From NCBI GenBank assembly GCA_900767695.1, contig CAAGAC010000019.1, positions 1-59,355 of the forward strand: 59,355 nucleotides of DNA, written 5' to 3'. Made by a program: the position numbers and the translations under genes. Shown one piece after another: positions 26,784 through 34,434 of the stretch. The notes beneath the pieces are model-generated. The model was not told where the DNA came from. It searched no databases and was given only the letters and a program-made list of their open reading frames with translations. This stretch comes from an uncultured Succinivibrio sp. Lineage in GTDB: Bacteria; Pseudomonadota; Gammaproteobacteria; Enterobacterales; Succinivibrionaceae. The number at the start of each line of letters is the position of its first letter. Position 1 is the stretch's first letter.

Positions 26784-26803
26784 GGCCTACCTGCAGGTAG
26801 GCC
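26784..26803 (+). repeat. 20-bp perfect palindrome before the FliT-like gene
   Basis: GGCCTACCTGCAGGTAGGCC, centred 33 bases before the next start codon. As RNA it is a hairpin just upstream of the ribosome binding region; as DNA it could bind a dimeric regulator. The 206-bp gap also contains an extended -10-like TGCTATAGT at 26691-26699. Confidence 0.6.
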
Positions 26804-26826
26804 GCCGGCTCGAATGGAATCCAACT

Positions 26827-27147
26827 ATGCTCGACAAACTTTTGACGCAGGCTGAGGATCTGCTCTCGCAGATCGAGACCTCTGCCGCCGACGACGATTA
26901 CGCCAAGGCCAGCGAGCTTTCAGGGCAGCTCAACGAGCTGCTCATGAGGCTCAAGTCCGCGCCCCCTGCCGAGCTCTCGCAGTACCGCGACCGCATCGCC
27001 ACCCTCTTCGAGGGGGTGTCCGAGAGCATCAGCGCCGCCTCCGAGGAGCAGGAGAAGGTCAGGCGCGAGCTCATCAAGTTCAACAAGGGAGCCGCCGGGG
27101 TGAGCGCCTACCGCGCCAACGGCGGGATCTCCAAGCGCAAGCCCTGA
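26827..27147 (+). CDS. FliT/FlaI-like flagellar chaperone
   Basis: 106-residue, almost wholly helical protein: LLTQAEDLLSQIETSAADDD, LSGQLNELLMRLKSAPPAEL, then a long helix and basic tail ending in SKRKP. Length, helix pattern and position directly after fliS match the FliT-like protein called FlaI in Vibrio (flaG-fliD-flaI-fliS region), a chaperone for the cap protein FliD. The primary sequence is weakly conserved in this family, so identity rests mainly on context. Ribosome site GGAAT is modest. It ends 17 bases before the maf-type gene and is likely co-transcribed with it. Confidence 0.65.
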   Translation: MLDKLLTQAEDLLSQIETSAADDDYAKASELSGQLNELLMRLKSAPPAELSQYRDRIATLFEGVSESISAASEEQEKVRRELIKFNKGAAGVSAYRANGGISKRKP

Positions 27148-27164
27148 GAGCGGGCCGATCTCAA

Positions 27165-29423
27165 GTGGACAAGAGCTCCCAGCTCTCCGATCTCGACCGC
27201 ATCGCCCTGAGGCAGGGGCCGCTGACGGCCGAGGAGGCCGGGCGCTTCAAGCGGCTGTCCGAGCTCCAGGGCCGCATGTCCTCGATGCTGCTCTCCCGCT
27301 TCAGGCAGAGCATCGAGGCCTTCCGCAACTTCATCCCCGACATCGCCGACAATTTCGAGCACTACGTTCCAAGGCGCACGCTCGAGTTCTTCTGCACCGA
27401 GAACGGGATCCCCAACCTGATGTTCCCCGACAGCGGGAGCGACATCCTCTACAAGGCCGACGATCCGCTGGAGCTGTGCAGAAGGCAGCTTGACGACGTG
27501 CTCTCAAGGCAGCACTACGTCGGCACCGGCTACTCGCTCGAGTACGACCAGTTCGGACAGATCCACCACCGCTACCTGAACCGCGCGGTCTCACAGGTGA
27601 AGGCAGGCATGGAGGGCGAGGGACTGTGCACCGCGCTCGACCTCAAGTCCTGCCCCAACTGCGTGGTGGTGGGGATCGGGCTTGGCTACCCTTTGGCGCT
27701 TTTGTGCGAGCGCATGGAGATTGCAAACCTCGTGCTCATCGAGCCCGATCCCGATCTGTTCTTCGCCTCGCTGCACGCCTTCGACTGGGCGTCGTTACTC
27801 TCCTACATGAGGGAGAACCACTACGGCATCAACTTCCTCATCGGCCAGACTCCCGCGCAGCTCTCCGAGGATCTCCCGGCCTTCTACCAGCGCCACGGAA
27901 GGTTCCTCACCGGGCAGTGCCTGTGCTACGTCCACTACGCGAGCGCCGAGATCCAGTCGCTGGTGCAGACGCTGCTCAAGGACTACTACCGCATCCACTC
28001 GGCGATGGGCTTTTTCGACGACCACCTCTTCGGCGTGTCGCACGCCTGCTGGGCGGTCACCCACGGCAGGCGCTTCCTGCGTGGGGACGCGGAGCCTGAG
28101 GAGTGGTTCAGGCGCATCCCGCTCTTCGTGGTCGGCAACGGCCCGTCGCTCGACCGCGACATCCCCTTCCTGCGCAGGAACCAGGACAAGGCCCTCGTCA
28201 TGGCCTGCGGCACCGCGCTCGACACGCTCTACCACGCCGGGATCCGCCCCGACTTCTACGCCTGCACCGAGCGAACCCCGCAGATAGCCGAGACCATCGA
28301 CGCGATCCCCGACAAGGCCTTCCTGCGCCGCATCACCCTCATAGCAGGCGACGTGGTCCACCCGCGCACCCAGGAGCGCTTTGCAAGATCGGCTATCTTC
28401 GGGAAGCCCGACGAGCCCTTCTTCTGGATGGCGCGCGCCGCGTTCGGCCGCGCGCGCCTGGTGCGCGCCATCAACGTGATGAACCCCATCGTGGGCAACC
28501 TCGGCGTGAGCGCGGCGATGAGCCTGGGCGCGCACCGGGTCTGCCTCTTCGGGCTCGACAACGGCAAGCCCATCGAGGCCTCGCGCATGCACTCGAGGTA
28601 CTCGGCCCTCTACTCCTCAAGCGGAGTCTCCGACAAGGGCGGCAACTACGATCTCTCCTCGGGGATCACGCTGCCGGGCAACTTCGGGGGCGAGGTCCAG
28701 AGCAACTACATCTTCAGGCTGGCAAACCGCCACATGGAGCTGGTGATGGGGCTGCAGCACACCGTCGATCCTCTGCTTGAGATCTCAAACTGCGCCGACG
28801 GGGCGCGCATGGACGGGACGGTTCCGGTGCAGAGCGCGGATCTGCAGCAGGAGTTCTCCCGCCTCCCCGAGGTGGACAAGGACGCTGCGCTCTCCTACCT
28901 CCAGGACTGCCTGTGCCTGGAGCTTGGCGTGTCCGAGGGCGAGCTTGAGAAGGCCTGCCTCAAGGACGAGTTCAGGCGCGTCTGCAGGGACATCATTGAG
29001 AAGATAGAGACCGTCCATCCAAAGGGGCGCACCCTCTACGTCCAGCACCTTGAGGATCTGAGCGAGGTGATCTCGAGGCTCAACGTCGATCCGCTCACGC
29101 GCGGGCTTGGCTACATGCTGGAGGGCACCACCCAGTCGCTCTTCATGATGGCGCTCAACGCCCTCTACCATAAACATGACGAGCAGGCGGCGATGAGGCT
29201 TGCCGATGAGGTTCTGGAGGACTGCAAGTGGATGCTCGAGGATGCCATTAGGCTCTACTCCTTCCTCCCCGACTACGTGATGGGGGATCACCTGAGGCAT
29301 CTTGACGGCAAGCTCGGGTTCGACCACCCGGGCTTCCCGGCGCCGCCTGCGCCCAAGCCGCACCGCCTCATGGATCCGAAGTTCTCCGATCCCCAGGAGA
29401 GGTTCGTCAGGCGCTATAGCTGA
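27165..29423 (+). CDS. motility-associated glycosyltransferase, Maf family (DUF115)
   Basis: 752 residues. Maf proteins attach nonulosonic acids (pseudaminic or legionaminic acid) to flagellin before export. Family marks: N-terminal Maf domain (RRTLEFFCTENGIPNLMF, VVVGIGLGYPLALL, VLIEPDPDLF) and the central DUF115 block RIPLFVVGNGPSLDRDIPFL, ACGTALDTLYHAGIRPDFY and GNLGVSAAMSLGAHRVCLFG. The start is a GTG with little ribosome-site support; a start further in is possible. No nonulosonate synthesis genes are nearby, so the sugar donor is made elsewhere. Its last 17 bases overlap the convergent C26 gene. Downstream of fliS, as expected for flagellin modification. Confidence 0.88.
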   Translation: MDKSSQLSDLDRIALRQGPLTAEEAGRFKRLSELQGRMSSMLLSRFRQSIEAFRNFIPDIADNFEHYVPRRTLEFFCTENGIPNLMFPDSGSDILYKADDPLELCRRQLDDVLSRQHYVGTGYSLEYDQFGQIHHRYLNRAVSQVKAGMEGEGLCTALDLKSCPNCVVVGIGLGYPLALLCERMEIANLVLIEPDPDLFFASLHAFDWASLLSYMRENHYGINFLIGQTPAQLSEDLPAFYQRHGRFLTGQCLCYVHYASAEIQSLVQTLLKDYYRIHSAMGFFDDHLFGVSHACWAVTHGRRFLRGDAEPEEWFRRIPLFVVGNGPSLDRDIPFLRRNQDKALVMACGTALDTLYHAGIRPDFYACTERTPQIAETIDAIPDKAFLRRITLIAGDVVHPRTQERFARSAIFGKPDEPFFWMARAAFGRARLVRAINVMNPIVGNLGVSAAMSLGAHRVCLFGLDNGKPIEASRMHSRYSALYSSSGVSDKGGNYDLSSGITLPGNFGGEVQSNYIFRLANRHMELVMGLQHTVDPLLEISNCADGARMDGTVPVQSADLQQEFSRLPEVDKDAALSYLQDCLCLELGVSEGELEKACLKDEFRRVCRDIIEKIETVHPKGRTLYVQHLEDLSEVISRLNVDPLTRGLGYMLEGTTQSLFMMALNALYHKHDEQAAMRLADEVLEDCKWMLEDAIRLYSFLPDYVMGDHLRHLDGKLGFDHPGFPAPPAPKPHRLMDPKFSDPQERFVRRYS

Positions 29424-30141
29424 GGCTCGGCGCCTGGGCCGAGAGCGAGGCCGCGTCGGTGAGCGCCTGGAACAGGCGCATCTGCGCGCTGTCGGTCTGG
29501 TAGAGGAACTCGGGGTGCCACTGCACGGCAAGCGCGAAGTCATCGCCCCTGACCCGCGCGGCCTCGCAAAGCCCGTCGTCGGCGTAGGCAAGCGGCTCCA
29601 GGCTGGGGCTGAGCTTGTCGATCCCCTGGTGGTGGATGCTGTTGACCATGAGGTGGTCGGCCCCCATCAGCCGCGCAAGATAGCTTCCCTTCACCAATGA
29701 CACCGCGTGGGATCCGCGCTCGTAGGGCTTCTTCATCATGTGGGCAACCGAGGATCCGGTGTCGATCCTGATGTCCTGGTGCAAGGTGCCGCCCAGCACG
29801 GCGTTCAGGATCTGCAGCCCGCGGCAGATCCCCAAAAAAGGCTTGTGGGTTTCAAGCGCCGTGTTTATCAGGATCGACTCCATCTCGTCGCGGATCACGC
29901 AGGTCTCCCCGCAGTACTCGCGCGGCTTCTGCCCGTAGAGCGAGGGCGAGACGTCCTGTCCGCCCGTGAAGAGGAAGCCGTCGCAGCGCCTGGCGCACTC
30001 GCTTATGACCGCCATGCTGGCGGTGAGCGGGAGGGTGAAGGGCAGCGCCCCGGCCTTGATGAGGCCCTGGATGTAGCCCGGGAGCATCCAGACACTCTGC
30101 CTGGCGCTGTCCCAAAGCGGCATTACTCCAATCGTTACCAT
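29407..30141 (-). CDS. class I glutamine amidotransferase-like hydrolase (peptidase C26, PuuD-like)
   Basis: 244 residues. The family includes gamma-glutamyl-gamma-aminobutyrate hydrolase of putrescine degradation and folate gamma-glutamyl hydrolase-like enzymes. The catalytic triad region is intact: FLGICRGLQILNAVLGGTLHQD with the nucleophile Cys near residue 112, and AVQWHPEF with His. N-terminal IGVMPLWDSARQSVWMLPGY and CDGFLFTGGQDVSPSLYG are typical. AAGGAGG lies 8 bases before the ATG; the 66-codon upstream extension is rejected. No other puu gene is near, so the gamma-glutamyl substrate is not defined. Convergent with maf, overlapping 17 bases. Confidence 0.88.
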   Translation of the reverse strand: MVTIGVMPLWDSARQSVWMLPGYIQGLIKAGALPFTLPLTASMAVISECARRCDGFLFTGGQDVSPSLYGQKPREYCGETCVIRDEMESILINTALETHKPFLGICRGLQILNAVLGGTLHQDIRIDTGSSVAHMMKKPYERGSHAVSLVKGSYLARLMGADHLMVNSIHHQGIDKLSPSLEPLAYADDGLCEAARVRGDDFALAVQWHPEFLYQTDSAQMRLFQALTDAASLSAQAPSLSYSA

Positions 30142-30327
30142 GGCCTTCCTCCTTGCCTTGCGCGCTTCAACTCCCTGACATGGTAAGCCCCCGGCGCCCC
30201 CTGCCCGGCCCATCGCACCGCGCCTGATCCCGCACCCGCCATTGCGCCCTGTTTTAGGCATCCAAATGCTCCATATGCGGGCATGCGGCACAGTAAGAAA
30301 TCCACCTGCCCTGTCCTGGAAATCAGA

Positions 30328-30357
30328 TTGCGCTCCCATGCCGCTTTGGTGTATCTT
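30328..30357 (+). promoter_or_regulatory. candidate sigma-70 promoter of the metQ leader
   Basis: -35 TTGCGC at 30328-30333, 18-base spacer, -10 TATCTT at 30352-30357. The RNA would begin near 30364, some 23-29 nt before the leader ORF. A small palindrome TGTCA-AC-TGACA (30368-30379) lies between. Confidence 0.45.
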
Positions 30358-30386
30358 TGAATTGGTCTGTCAACTGACAAGAGGCA

Positions 30387-30464
30387 ATGGCGATGAAGAA
30401 GATCATGGAAGGCAGGTGCTGCATGCGCATGTGCATGATGCGCAGGCACGATCGCGCTTCCTGA
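30387..30464 (+). CDS. Met/Cys-rich leader peptide of the metQ1-metQ2-msrA operon
   Basis: A 25-codon ORF (or 23 codons from the second ATG at 30393, which has GAGG 8 bases upstream). It encodes MAMKKIMEGR then CCMRMCMM then RRHDRAS: 7 Met and 3 Cys in 25 residues, tightly clustered. It precedes a hairpin terminator and then metQ1, which encodes a methionine-family binding protein. The cluster codons (TGC TGC ATG CGC ATG TGC ATG ATG) sit inside a hairpin, and the stop codon overlaps a segment complementary to the terminator. This is the layout of amino-acid-responsive leader peptides such as trpL and hisL. No known leader of this composition comes to mind. Translation is not shown directly. 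Confidence 0.65.
   Translation: MAMKKIMEGRCCMRMCMMRRHDRAS
30416..30449 (+). promoter_or_regulatory. leader hairpin over the Cys/Met codons
   Basis: GTGC (30416-30419) pairs with GCAC (30446-30449) and TGCGCA (30424-30429) with TGCGCA (30439-30444), enclosing the Met/Cys codon run. A ribosome stalled there would keep this stem open. It corresponds to the 1:2 stem of a classical attenuator. Confidence 0.5.
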
Positions 30465-30512
30465 TCCATCGCATCTGTCCAGCCGAGGCTGGGAAACGGG
30501 GAGCTAGGAAGC
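30456..30512 (+). promoter_or_regulatory. candidate antiterminator pairing
   Basis: GCTTCCT (30456-30462), covering the last leader codons and the first base of the stop, is fully complementary to AGGAAGC (30506-30512), which is the loop and first part of the 3' arm of the terminator. The two pairings exclude each other. Confidence 0.45.
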
Positions 30513-30522
30513 TCCCCGTTTT
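30494..30522 (+). terminator. intrinsic terminator / attenuator before metQ1
   Basis: AAACGGGGAGCT and AGCTCCCCGTTT form a perfect 12-bp stem with loop AGGA, running into TTTT. It lies 29 bases after the leader stop and 40 bases before the metQ1 ATG, with no other gene it could terminate. Confidence 0.8.
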
Positions 30523-30561
30523 AGTTCCAGCTTGTGAAAACCAACCACAGAGGAGAAACCA

Positions 30562-31383
30562 ATGGCTATTTTCAAGAACATCGCAGTCGCAGCATCGCTG
30601 GCTCTGGCTGCCGCCATGCCCCTGAGCGCCGCGCAGGGCGCCGAGTCCAGGACCGTCAAGGTCGGCGTCGTCGGCGAGAACAACGAGCAGTGGAAGCCCA
30701 TCATCGAGAAGCTCAAGGCCGAGGGCGTCAACCTCGAGCTTGTGAAGTTCAACGACTACCAGCTTCCCAACCGCGCGCTCGAGGACGGGGAGATCGACCT
30801 GCACGCCTGCATGACCGGCAGGTTCCTCAAGACCGAGTCCCAGGAGCACGGCTACCACCTCAAGGCCATCGGCACCACCCTCATCACCCCGCTTGGCGCC
30901 TACTCGAAGAAGATCAAGTCACTCGACGAGCTCAAGGACGGCGACACCGCCGCCGTGCCCTCCGATCCGGTGACCACCGGGCGCGCGCTGCGCCTGCTCG
31001 AGGAGCACGGCGTGCTCAAGCTCCGCAAGGACGCGGGCTGGACTCCCGCCGAGAAGGACATCACCGAGAACCCCAAGCACATCAAGTTCTACTGGGTTGA
31101 TCCGGGCAACGCCTTCAACGCCCTCGACGACGTGACCATCTCGTTCCTCAACGGCGAGTTCGCAGCCGATCACGGCCTCTCCACCAAGAAGGACTCAATC
31201 GCCTCCGAGAACACCGAGGGCTGGGGCCTCGACAATCCGTTCGTCAACATCATCGCGGTGCGTCAGAAGGATGCCGACAACCCGCTCTACAAGCACATCG
31301 TCGACCTCTACCACACCAAGGAAGTGGCCGACATCATGAACAAGGCCTACAACGGGACCATCATCCCGGCCTTCAAGTACTGA
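30562..31383 (+). CDS. metQ: MetQ/NlpA-family substrate-binding protein 1
   Basis: 273-residue binding protein of the methionine ABC importer family. Signal peptide about residues 1-26 ending near SAAQGA; there is no lipobox cysteine, so it is a soluble periplasmic protein rather than the usual lipoprotein. Family features: VKVGVVGENNEQWKPIIEKL, LVKFNDYQLPNRALEDGEID, YSKKIKSLDELKDGDTAAVP, DPVTTGRALRLLEEHGVLKL. Where MetQ usually has AFQHKPYL this has HACMTGRFL, so ligand preference may differ. GAGGAG lies 6 bases before the ATG. No metN or metI genes follow, so the ATPase and permease must be elsewhere. First structural gene behind the Met/Cys leader. Confidence 0.9.
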   Translation: MAIFKNIAVAASLALAAAMPLSAAQGAESRTVKVGVVGENNEQWKPIIEKLKAEGVNLELVKFNDYQLPNRALEDGEIDLHACMTGRFLKTESQEHGYHLKAIGTTLITPLGAYSKKIKSLDELKDGDTAAVPSDPVTTGRALRLLEEHGVLKLRKDAGWTPAEKDITENPKHIKFYWVDPGNAFNALDDVTISFLNGEFAADHGLSTKKDSIASENTEGWGLDNPFVNIIAVRQKDADNPLYKHIVDLYHTKEVADIMNKAYNGTIIPAFKY

Positions 31384-31450
31384 CAACGATTAAAGACGGT
31401 GGCGCCCAGGGCGCCCCCGATGGCAAGCACAACGTCAAAGAGGAAATGAA

Positions 31451-32266
31451 ATGAGGATCCTAAAGGCAGTCTGCACCGCCGCCTTCGCGGCAGCCGCGGC
31501 GGCCGCATTCGCGGCCCCCGCGTCGGCTGGAGAGACCGTCAAGGTCGGCGTGGTCGGCGAGAACAACGAGCAGTGGAAGCCCATCATCGAGAAGCTAAAG
31601 TCCGAGGGCGTCACCCTTGAGATCGTGAAGTTCAACGACTACCAGCTTCCAAACCGCGCTCTAGAGGACGGGGACATCGACATGCACGCCTGCATGACCG
31701 GCAAGTTCCTCAGCACCGAGTCGCAGGAGCACGGCTACCATCTCAAGGCCATCGGCACCACCCTCATCGCGCCGCTCGGCGTCTACTCCAAGAAGATAAA
31801 GTCCCTCTCCGACCTCAAGGACGGCGACTCGATTGCCATCCCGTCTGATCCGATCACCACCGGCCGCGCCCTGCGCGTGCTTGAGGCAAACAAGGTCCTC
31901 AAGCTCAGGGACAACGCCGGCTGGACTCCGTCAAAGTCCGACATCACCGAGAATCCCAAGGGCATCAAGTTCTACTGGGTCGATCCGGGCAACGCCTTCG
32001 CCGCGATGGACGACGTGGCGGCCTCCTTCATCAACGGCGGCTTCGCCTCCGATCACGGCCTCATGCTCAAGCGCGACGCCATCGCCTACGAGAACACCGA
32101 GGGCTGGGGCCTGGACAACCCGTTCGTGAACATCATCGCAGTGCGTCAGAAGGATGCCGGGAATCCGCTTTACAAGCACATCGTCGACCTCTACCACACC
32201 AAGGAAGTGGCCGACATCATCACCAAGCAGTACAAGGGCGCCATCTTCCCGGCGTTCAAGTACTGA
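31451..32266 (+). CDS. MetQ/NlpA-family substrate-binding protein 2 (tandem paralogue)
   Basis: 271 residues, a close tandem duplicate of the preceding gene: most of the mature sequence is identical, including VGVVGENNEQWKPIIEKL and the C-terminal HIVDLYHTKEVADI. Differences cluster in the signal peptide and in patches such as ANKVLKLRDNAGWTPSKSD. Signal peptide MRILKAVCTAAFAAAAAAAF, again without a lipobox. GAGGAA precedes the ATG. The 67-bp spacer holds GGCGCCC-A-GGGCGCC, a small hairpin without T-run, which may set relative expression rather than terminate. Followed by msrA after 10 bases. Confidence 0.9.
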   Translation: MRILKAVCTAAFAAAAAAAFAAPASAGETVKVGVVGENNEQWKPIIEKLKSEGVTLEIVKFNDYQLPNRALEDGDIDMHACMTGKFLSTESQEHGYHLKAIGTTLIAPLGVYSKKIKSLSDLKDGDSIAIPSDPITTGRALRVLEANKVLKLRDNAGWTPSKSDITENPKGIKFYWVDPGNAFAAMDDVAASFINGGFASDHGLMLKRDAIAYENTEGWGLDNPFVNIIAVRQKDAGNPLYKHIVDLYHTKEVADIITKQYKGAIFPAFKY

Positions 32267-32276
32267 GGAGATGCAA

Positions 32277-32831
32277 ATGGCCAATGAAAGCAATCTGCGC
32301 ACGGCCTACCTCGCCGGCGGCTGCTTCTGGGGCGTGTCCGAGTTCTTCTCGCGCATCCCGGGAGTGAAGTCCACCATCGCAGGCTACGCCAACTCGAAGA
32401 TAGAGAACCCTTCCTACAAGCAGGTGAAGGCCCAGGAGGCCGACGCGGCCGAGACTGTCGAGGTGAAGTACGATCCCTCCGCGATCACGCTCGAGGAGCT
32501 GCTGCACGCCTTCTTCCTCATCATCGATCCCTTCTCGGTGAACCATCAGGGCGAGGACAGCGGGCGCTCGTACCGCACCGGCGCCTACTACACGAACCCC
32601 GAGGACGAGGCGGTCATCAGGAAGGCCTTTGCCGAGGCCGAGGAGCGCCTTGGCCGCAAGCTTGCAGTCGAGTGCCTGCCGCTTGGGAACTTCTTCAAGG
32701 CAGAGGAGTACCACCAGGACTACCTCAAGAAGAACCCCGGCGGCTACTGCCACGTGGACTTTAGCAAGCTCAGGGTCTTCCGCGACGAGCTTGAGAAGGA
32801 AGGCCGCCGCTTCGAGCACTGGCAGATCTGA
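32277..32831 (+). CDS. msrA: peptide methionine sulfoxide reductase MsrA
   Basis: Reduces the S-epimer of methionine sulfoxide, free or in proteins. 184 residues with the catalytic GGCFWGVSEFF near residue 16, GYANSKIENPSYKQV, VEVKYDP, DPFSVNHQGEDSGRSYRTG, and a C-terminal resolving-type Cys in NPGGYCHVDF. The ATG at 32277 has GAGGAG six bases upstream; the ATG two codons before abuts it. It is 10 bases after metQ2, so the operon links methionine-family uptake with methionine sulfoxide repair. There is no signal peptide, so it is cytoplasmic. Confidence 0.95.
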   Translation: MANESNLRTAYLAGGCFWGVSEFFSRIPGVKSTIAGYANSKIENPSYKQVKAQEADAAETVEVKYDPSAITLEELLHAFFLIIDPFSVNHQGEDSGRSYRTGAYYTNPEDEAVIRKAFAEAEERLGRKLAVECLPLGNFFKAEEYHQDYLKKNPGGYCHVDFSKLRVFRDELEKEGRRFEHWQI

Positions 32832-32851
32832 CGCACCACCTCCAGAAACTG

Positions 32852-32884
32852 AAAATCCCGGCGCTGCCGGGATTTTCTGTCTTT
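32852..32884 (+). terminator. intrinsic terminator after msrA
   Basis: AAAATCCCGGC / GCCGGGATTTT with GCT loop, followed by a T-rich CTGTCTTT. Confidence 0.85.
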
Positions 32885-32896
32885 GGGACCTGGGGC

Positions 32897-34303
32897 CTAT
32901 GACGAGGCCTGGCGGGGCGGCGCGAAGAGCCTGCCCTCCATTAGCCTGGTCTCGTTGCGCTCCAATGAGCCGATGCCCGGATCGGGCACCCTGAAGGCAA
33001 GCAGGAAGCAGAGCACCGCGCAGAAGGCGAAGAGCGCCGCGAAGAACGGGCTCAGGTCAAAGCCCGGGGACATCACGCCCACGTCCTGGATCACCGCGAT
33101 GAAGCAGACGAGGTGGATGGCGAGGATGAGGCACAGCCCTGCCTCCCTGCCGCCTGCGGGCAGGATCTCGCAGCAGAAGACGCACAAGAAGGTCACGGTG
33201 GTGAACACCGCCGCGAAGATGTAGATGAGAATGAGCGCCGACACGAACACGACGTTCAGGTTGCTCATGCCCGAGAACGTCACTGCGCTGAGCAGCGCGA
33301 GCATGCCCAGGCTTATGAGCGCGCCCACCAGCATCGCCTTGTGGCGCCCGGTGCGGTCGGAGGCCATCATCGCGCTCGCCGCCCCGAAGAAGGCCACCGC
33401 CACCGCCGCCTTCACGAAGCCGTAGCTGTAGTCGTAGTTGCGCATCACGAGTATGCCGAGGTACTGGAGCTTATAGCGGTGGATGAGCTCGAGCGACATG
33501 TAGGGCACGATGGCGAAGCCCGAGAGGTGCATGAACACCACGAGCGCCACGAGCACGCACAGCGCCCTGCGGCTTGGCGCCGAGTGCAGGTAGATCTGCA
33601 TGCCGCGCTCGGCGCTGCCGGCGACGTCGGTGATGAACGCCATCTCGCGCGCGGCGACCGCCTGATCGCGCCGAAGCGTGAACAGCGAGGTCAGCGCCGC
33701 GTCCGTGTAGCCCGAGAGCACGAGCCAGCGCGGGCTTTCGGGGATCCACAGCGCGCACAGCAGGCACAGCGCCGAGCCTATGGACGCGAGGCAGATTGAG
33801 AGCGCCACCGTCGAGTCGGGCATCACGAGCCTTGCAGCGATCGAGGCAAGAAGCCCGAGGCACACCCCGGAGGCTGGCATGCAGCAGCACATGCCGCGCA
33901 GCGATGGCAGCGAGATCTCGGCTGCGTACAGGAGCGCCGAGACGATGTAGATCCCAAAGCCCGCGCCCACGGTGAACTCCGAGAGCAGGAGCGAGCTGAA
34001 GTCGGCGGCTAGGATCGCAAAGCATGTAGCCGCAAGCCCGATGACCGCCCCGGTGATGATCCCCGCCTTGCGCCCCGAGCCCTGGCTTATGAACCCGCCG
34101 CAGATCACGCCGGCGGCGGCGCCTAGGAGCACCACGCTCACCACGCTGTCGATGTCGTAGCTGTTGAGCAGGTACACGTACATGAGCTGGTTCTTGTACG
34201 CGAAGACCGACCCGAGGTTCAGCCCGAAGAATATGGACAGCGATGCCACCGCCAGCGTGTAGCTGAGCGGCCTGAACGCTATGTTGCCGGTCTTGGTGCG
34301 CAT
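32897..34303 (-). CDS. MFS transporter, sugar-porter-like
   Basis: 468 residues with about 12 membrane segments. Sugar-porter signs are WIPESPRWLVLSG in the central loop, SQGSGRKAGIITGAVIGL after segment 2, LPSLRG in the segment 4-5 loop, and SDRTGRHKAMLVGAL after segment 8. The usual QLxGxN motif of helix 7 is not seen, so substrate is open; organic acid or other solute is possible. Start MRTKTGNIAFRPLSY is at a conserved-looking N-terminus with weak AGAGG; upstream extension is rejected. Divergent from hldE across 131 bp. Confidence 0.85.
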   Translation of the reverse strand: MRTKTGNIAFRPLSYTLAVASLSIFFGLNLGSVFAYKNQLMYVYLLNSYDIDSVVSVVLLGAAAGVICGGFISQGSGRKAGIITGAVIGLAATCFAILAADFSSLLLSEFTVGAGFGIYIVSALLYAAEISLPSLRGMCCCMPASGVCLGLLASIAARLVMPDSTVALSICLASIGSALCLLCALWIPESPRWLVLSGYTDAALTSLFTLRRDQAVAAREMAFITDVAGSAERGMQIYLHSAPSRRALCVLVALVVFMHLSGFAIVPYMSLELIHRYKLQYLGILVMRNYDYSYGFVKAAVAVAFFGAASAMMASDRTGRHKAMLVGALISLGMLALLSAVTFSGMSNLNVVFVSALILIYIFAAVFTTVTFLCVFCCEILPAGGREAGLCLILAIHLVCFIAVIQDVGVMSPGFDLSPFFAALFAFCAVLCFLLAFRVPDPGIGSLERNETRLMEGRLFAPPRQASS

Positions 34304-34434
34304 TGGAGAGAGCCTCTGAATGTGATCAGCATTATACTTTACGCCCGCCGCCGCGCATCGCCATGGCCTTCCCACCCGCCAGCGCGGCGGCGGACGGGCG
34401 GTATAATTGGGCAGTTTCAGCTTTGGAGATGCCT

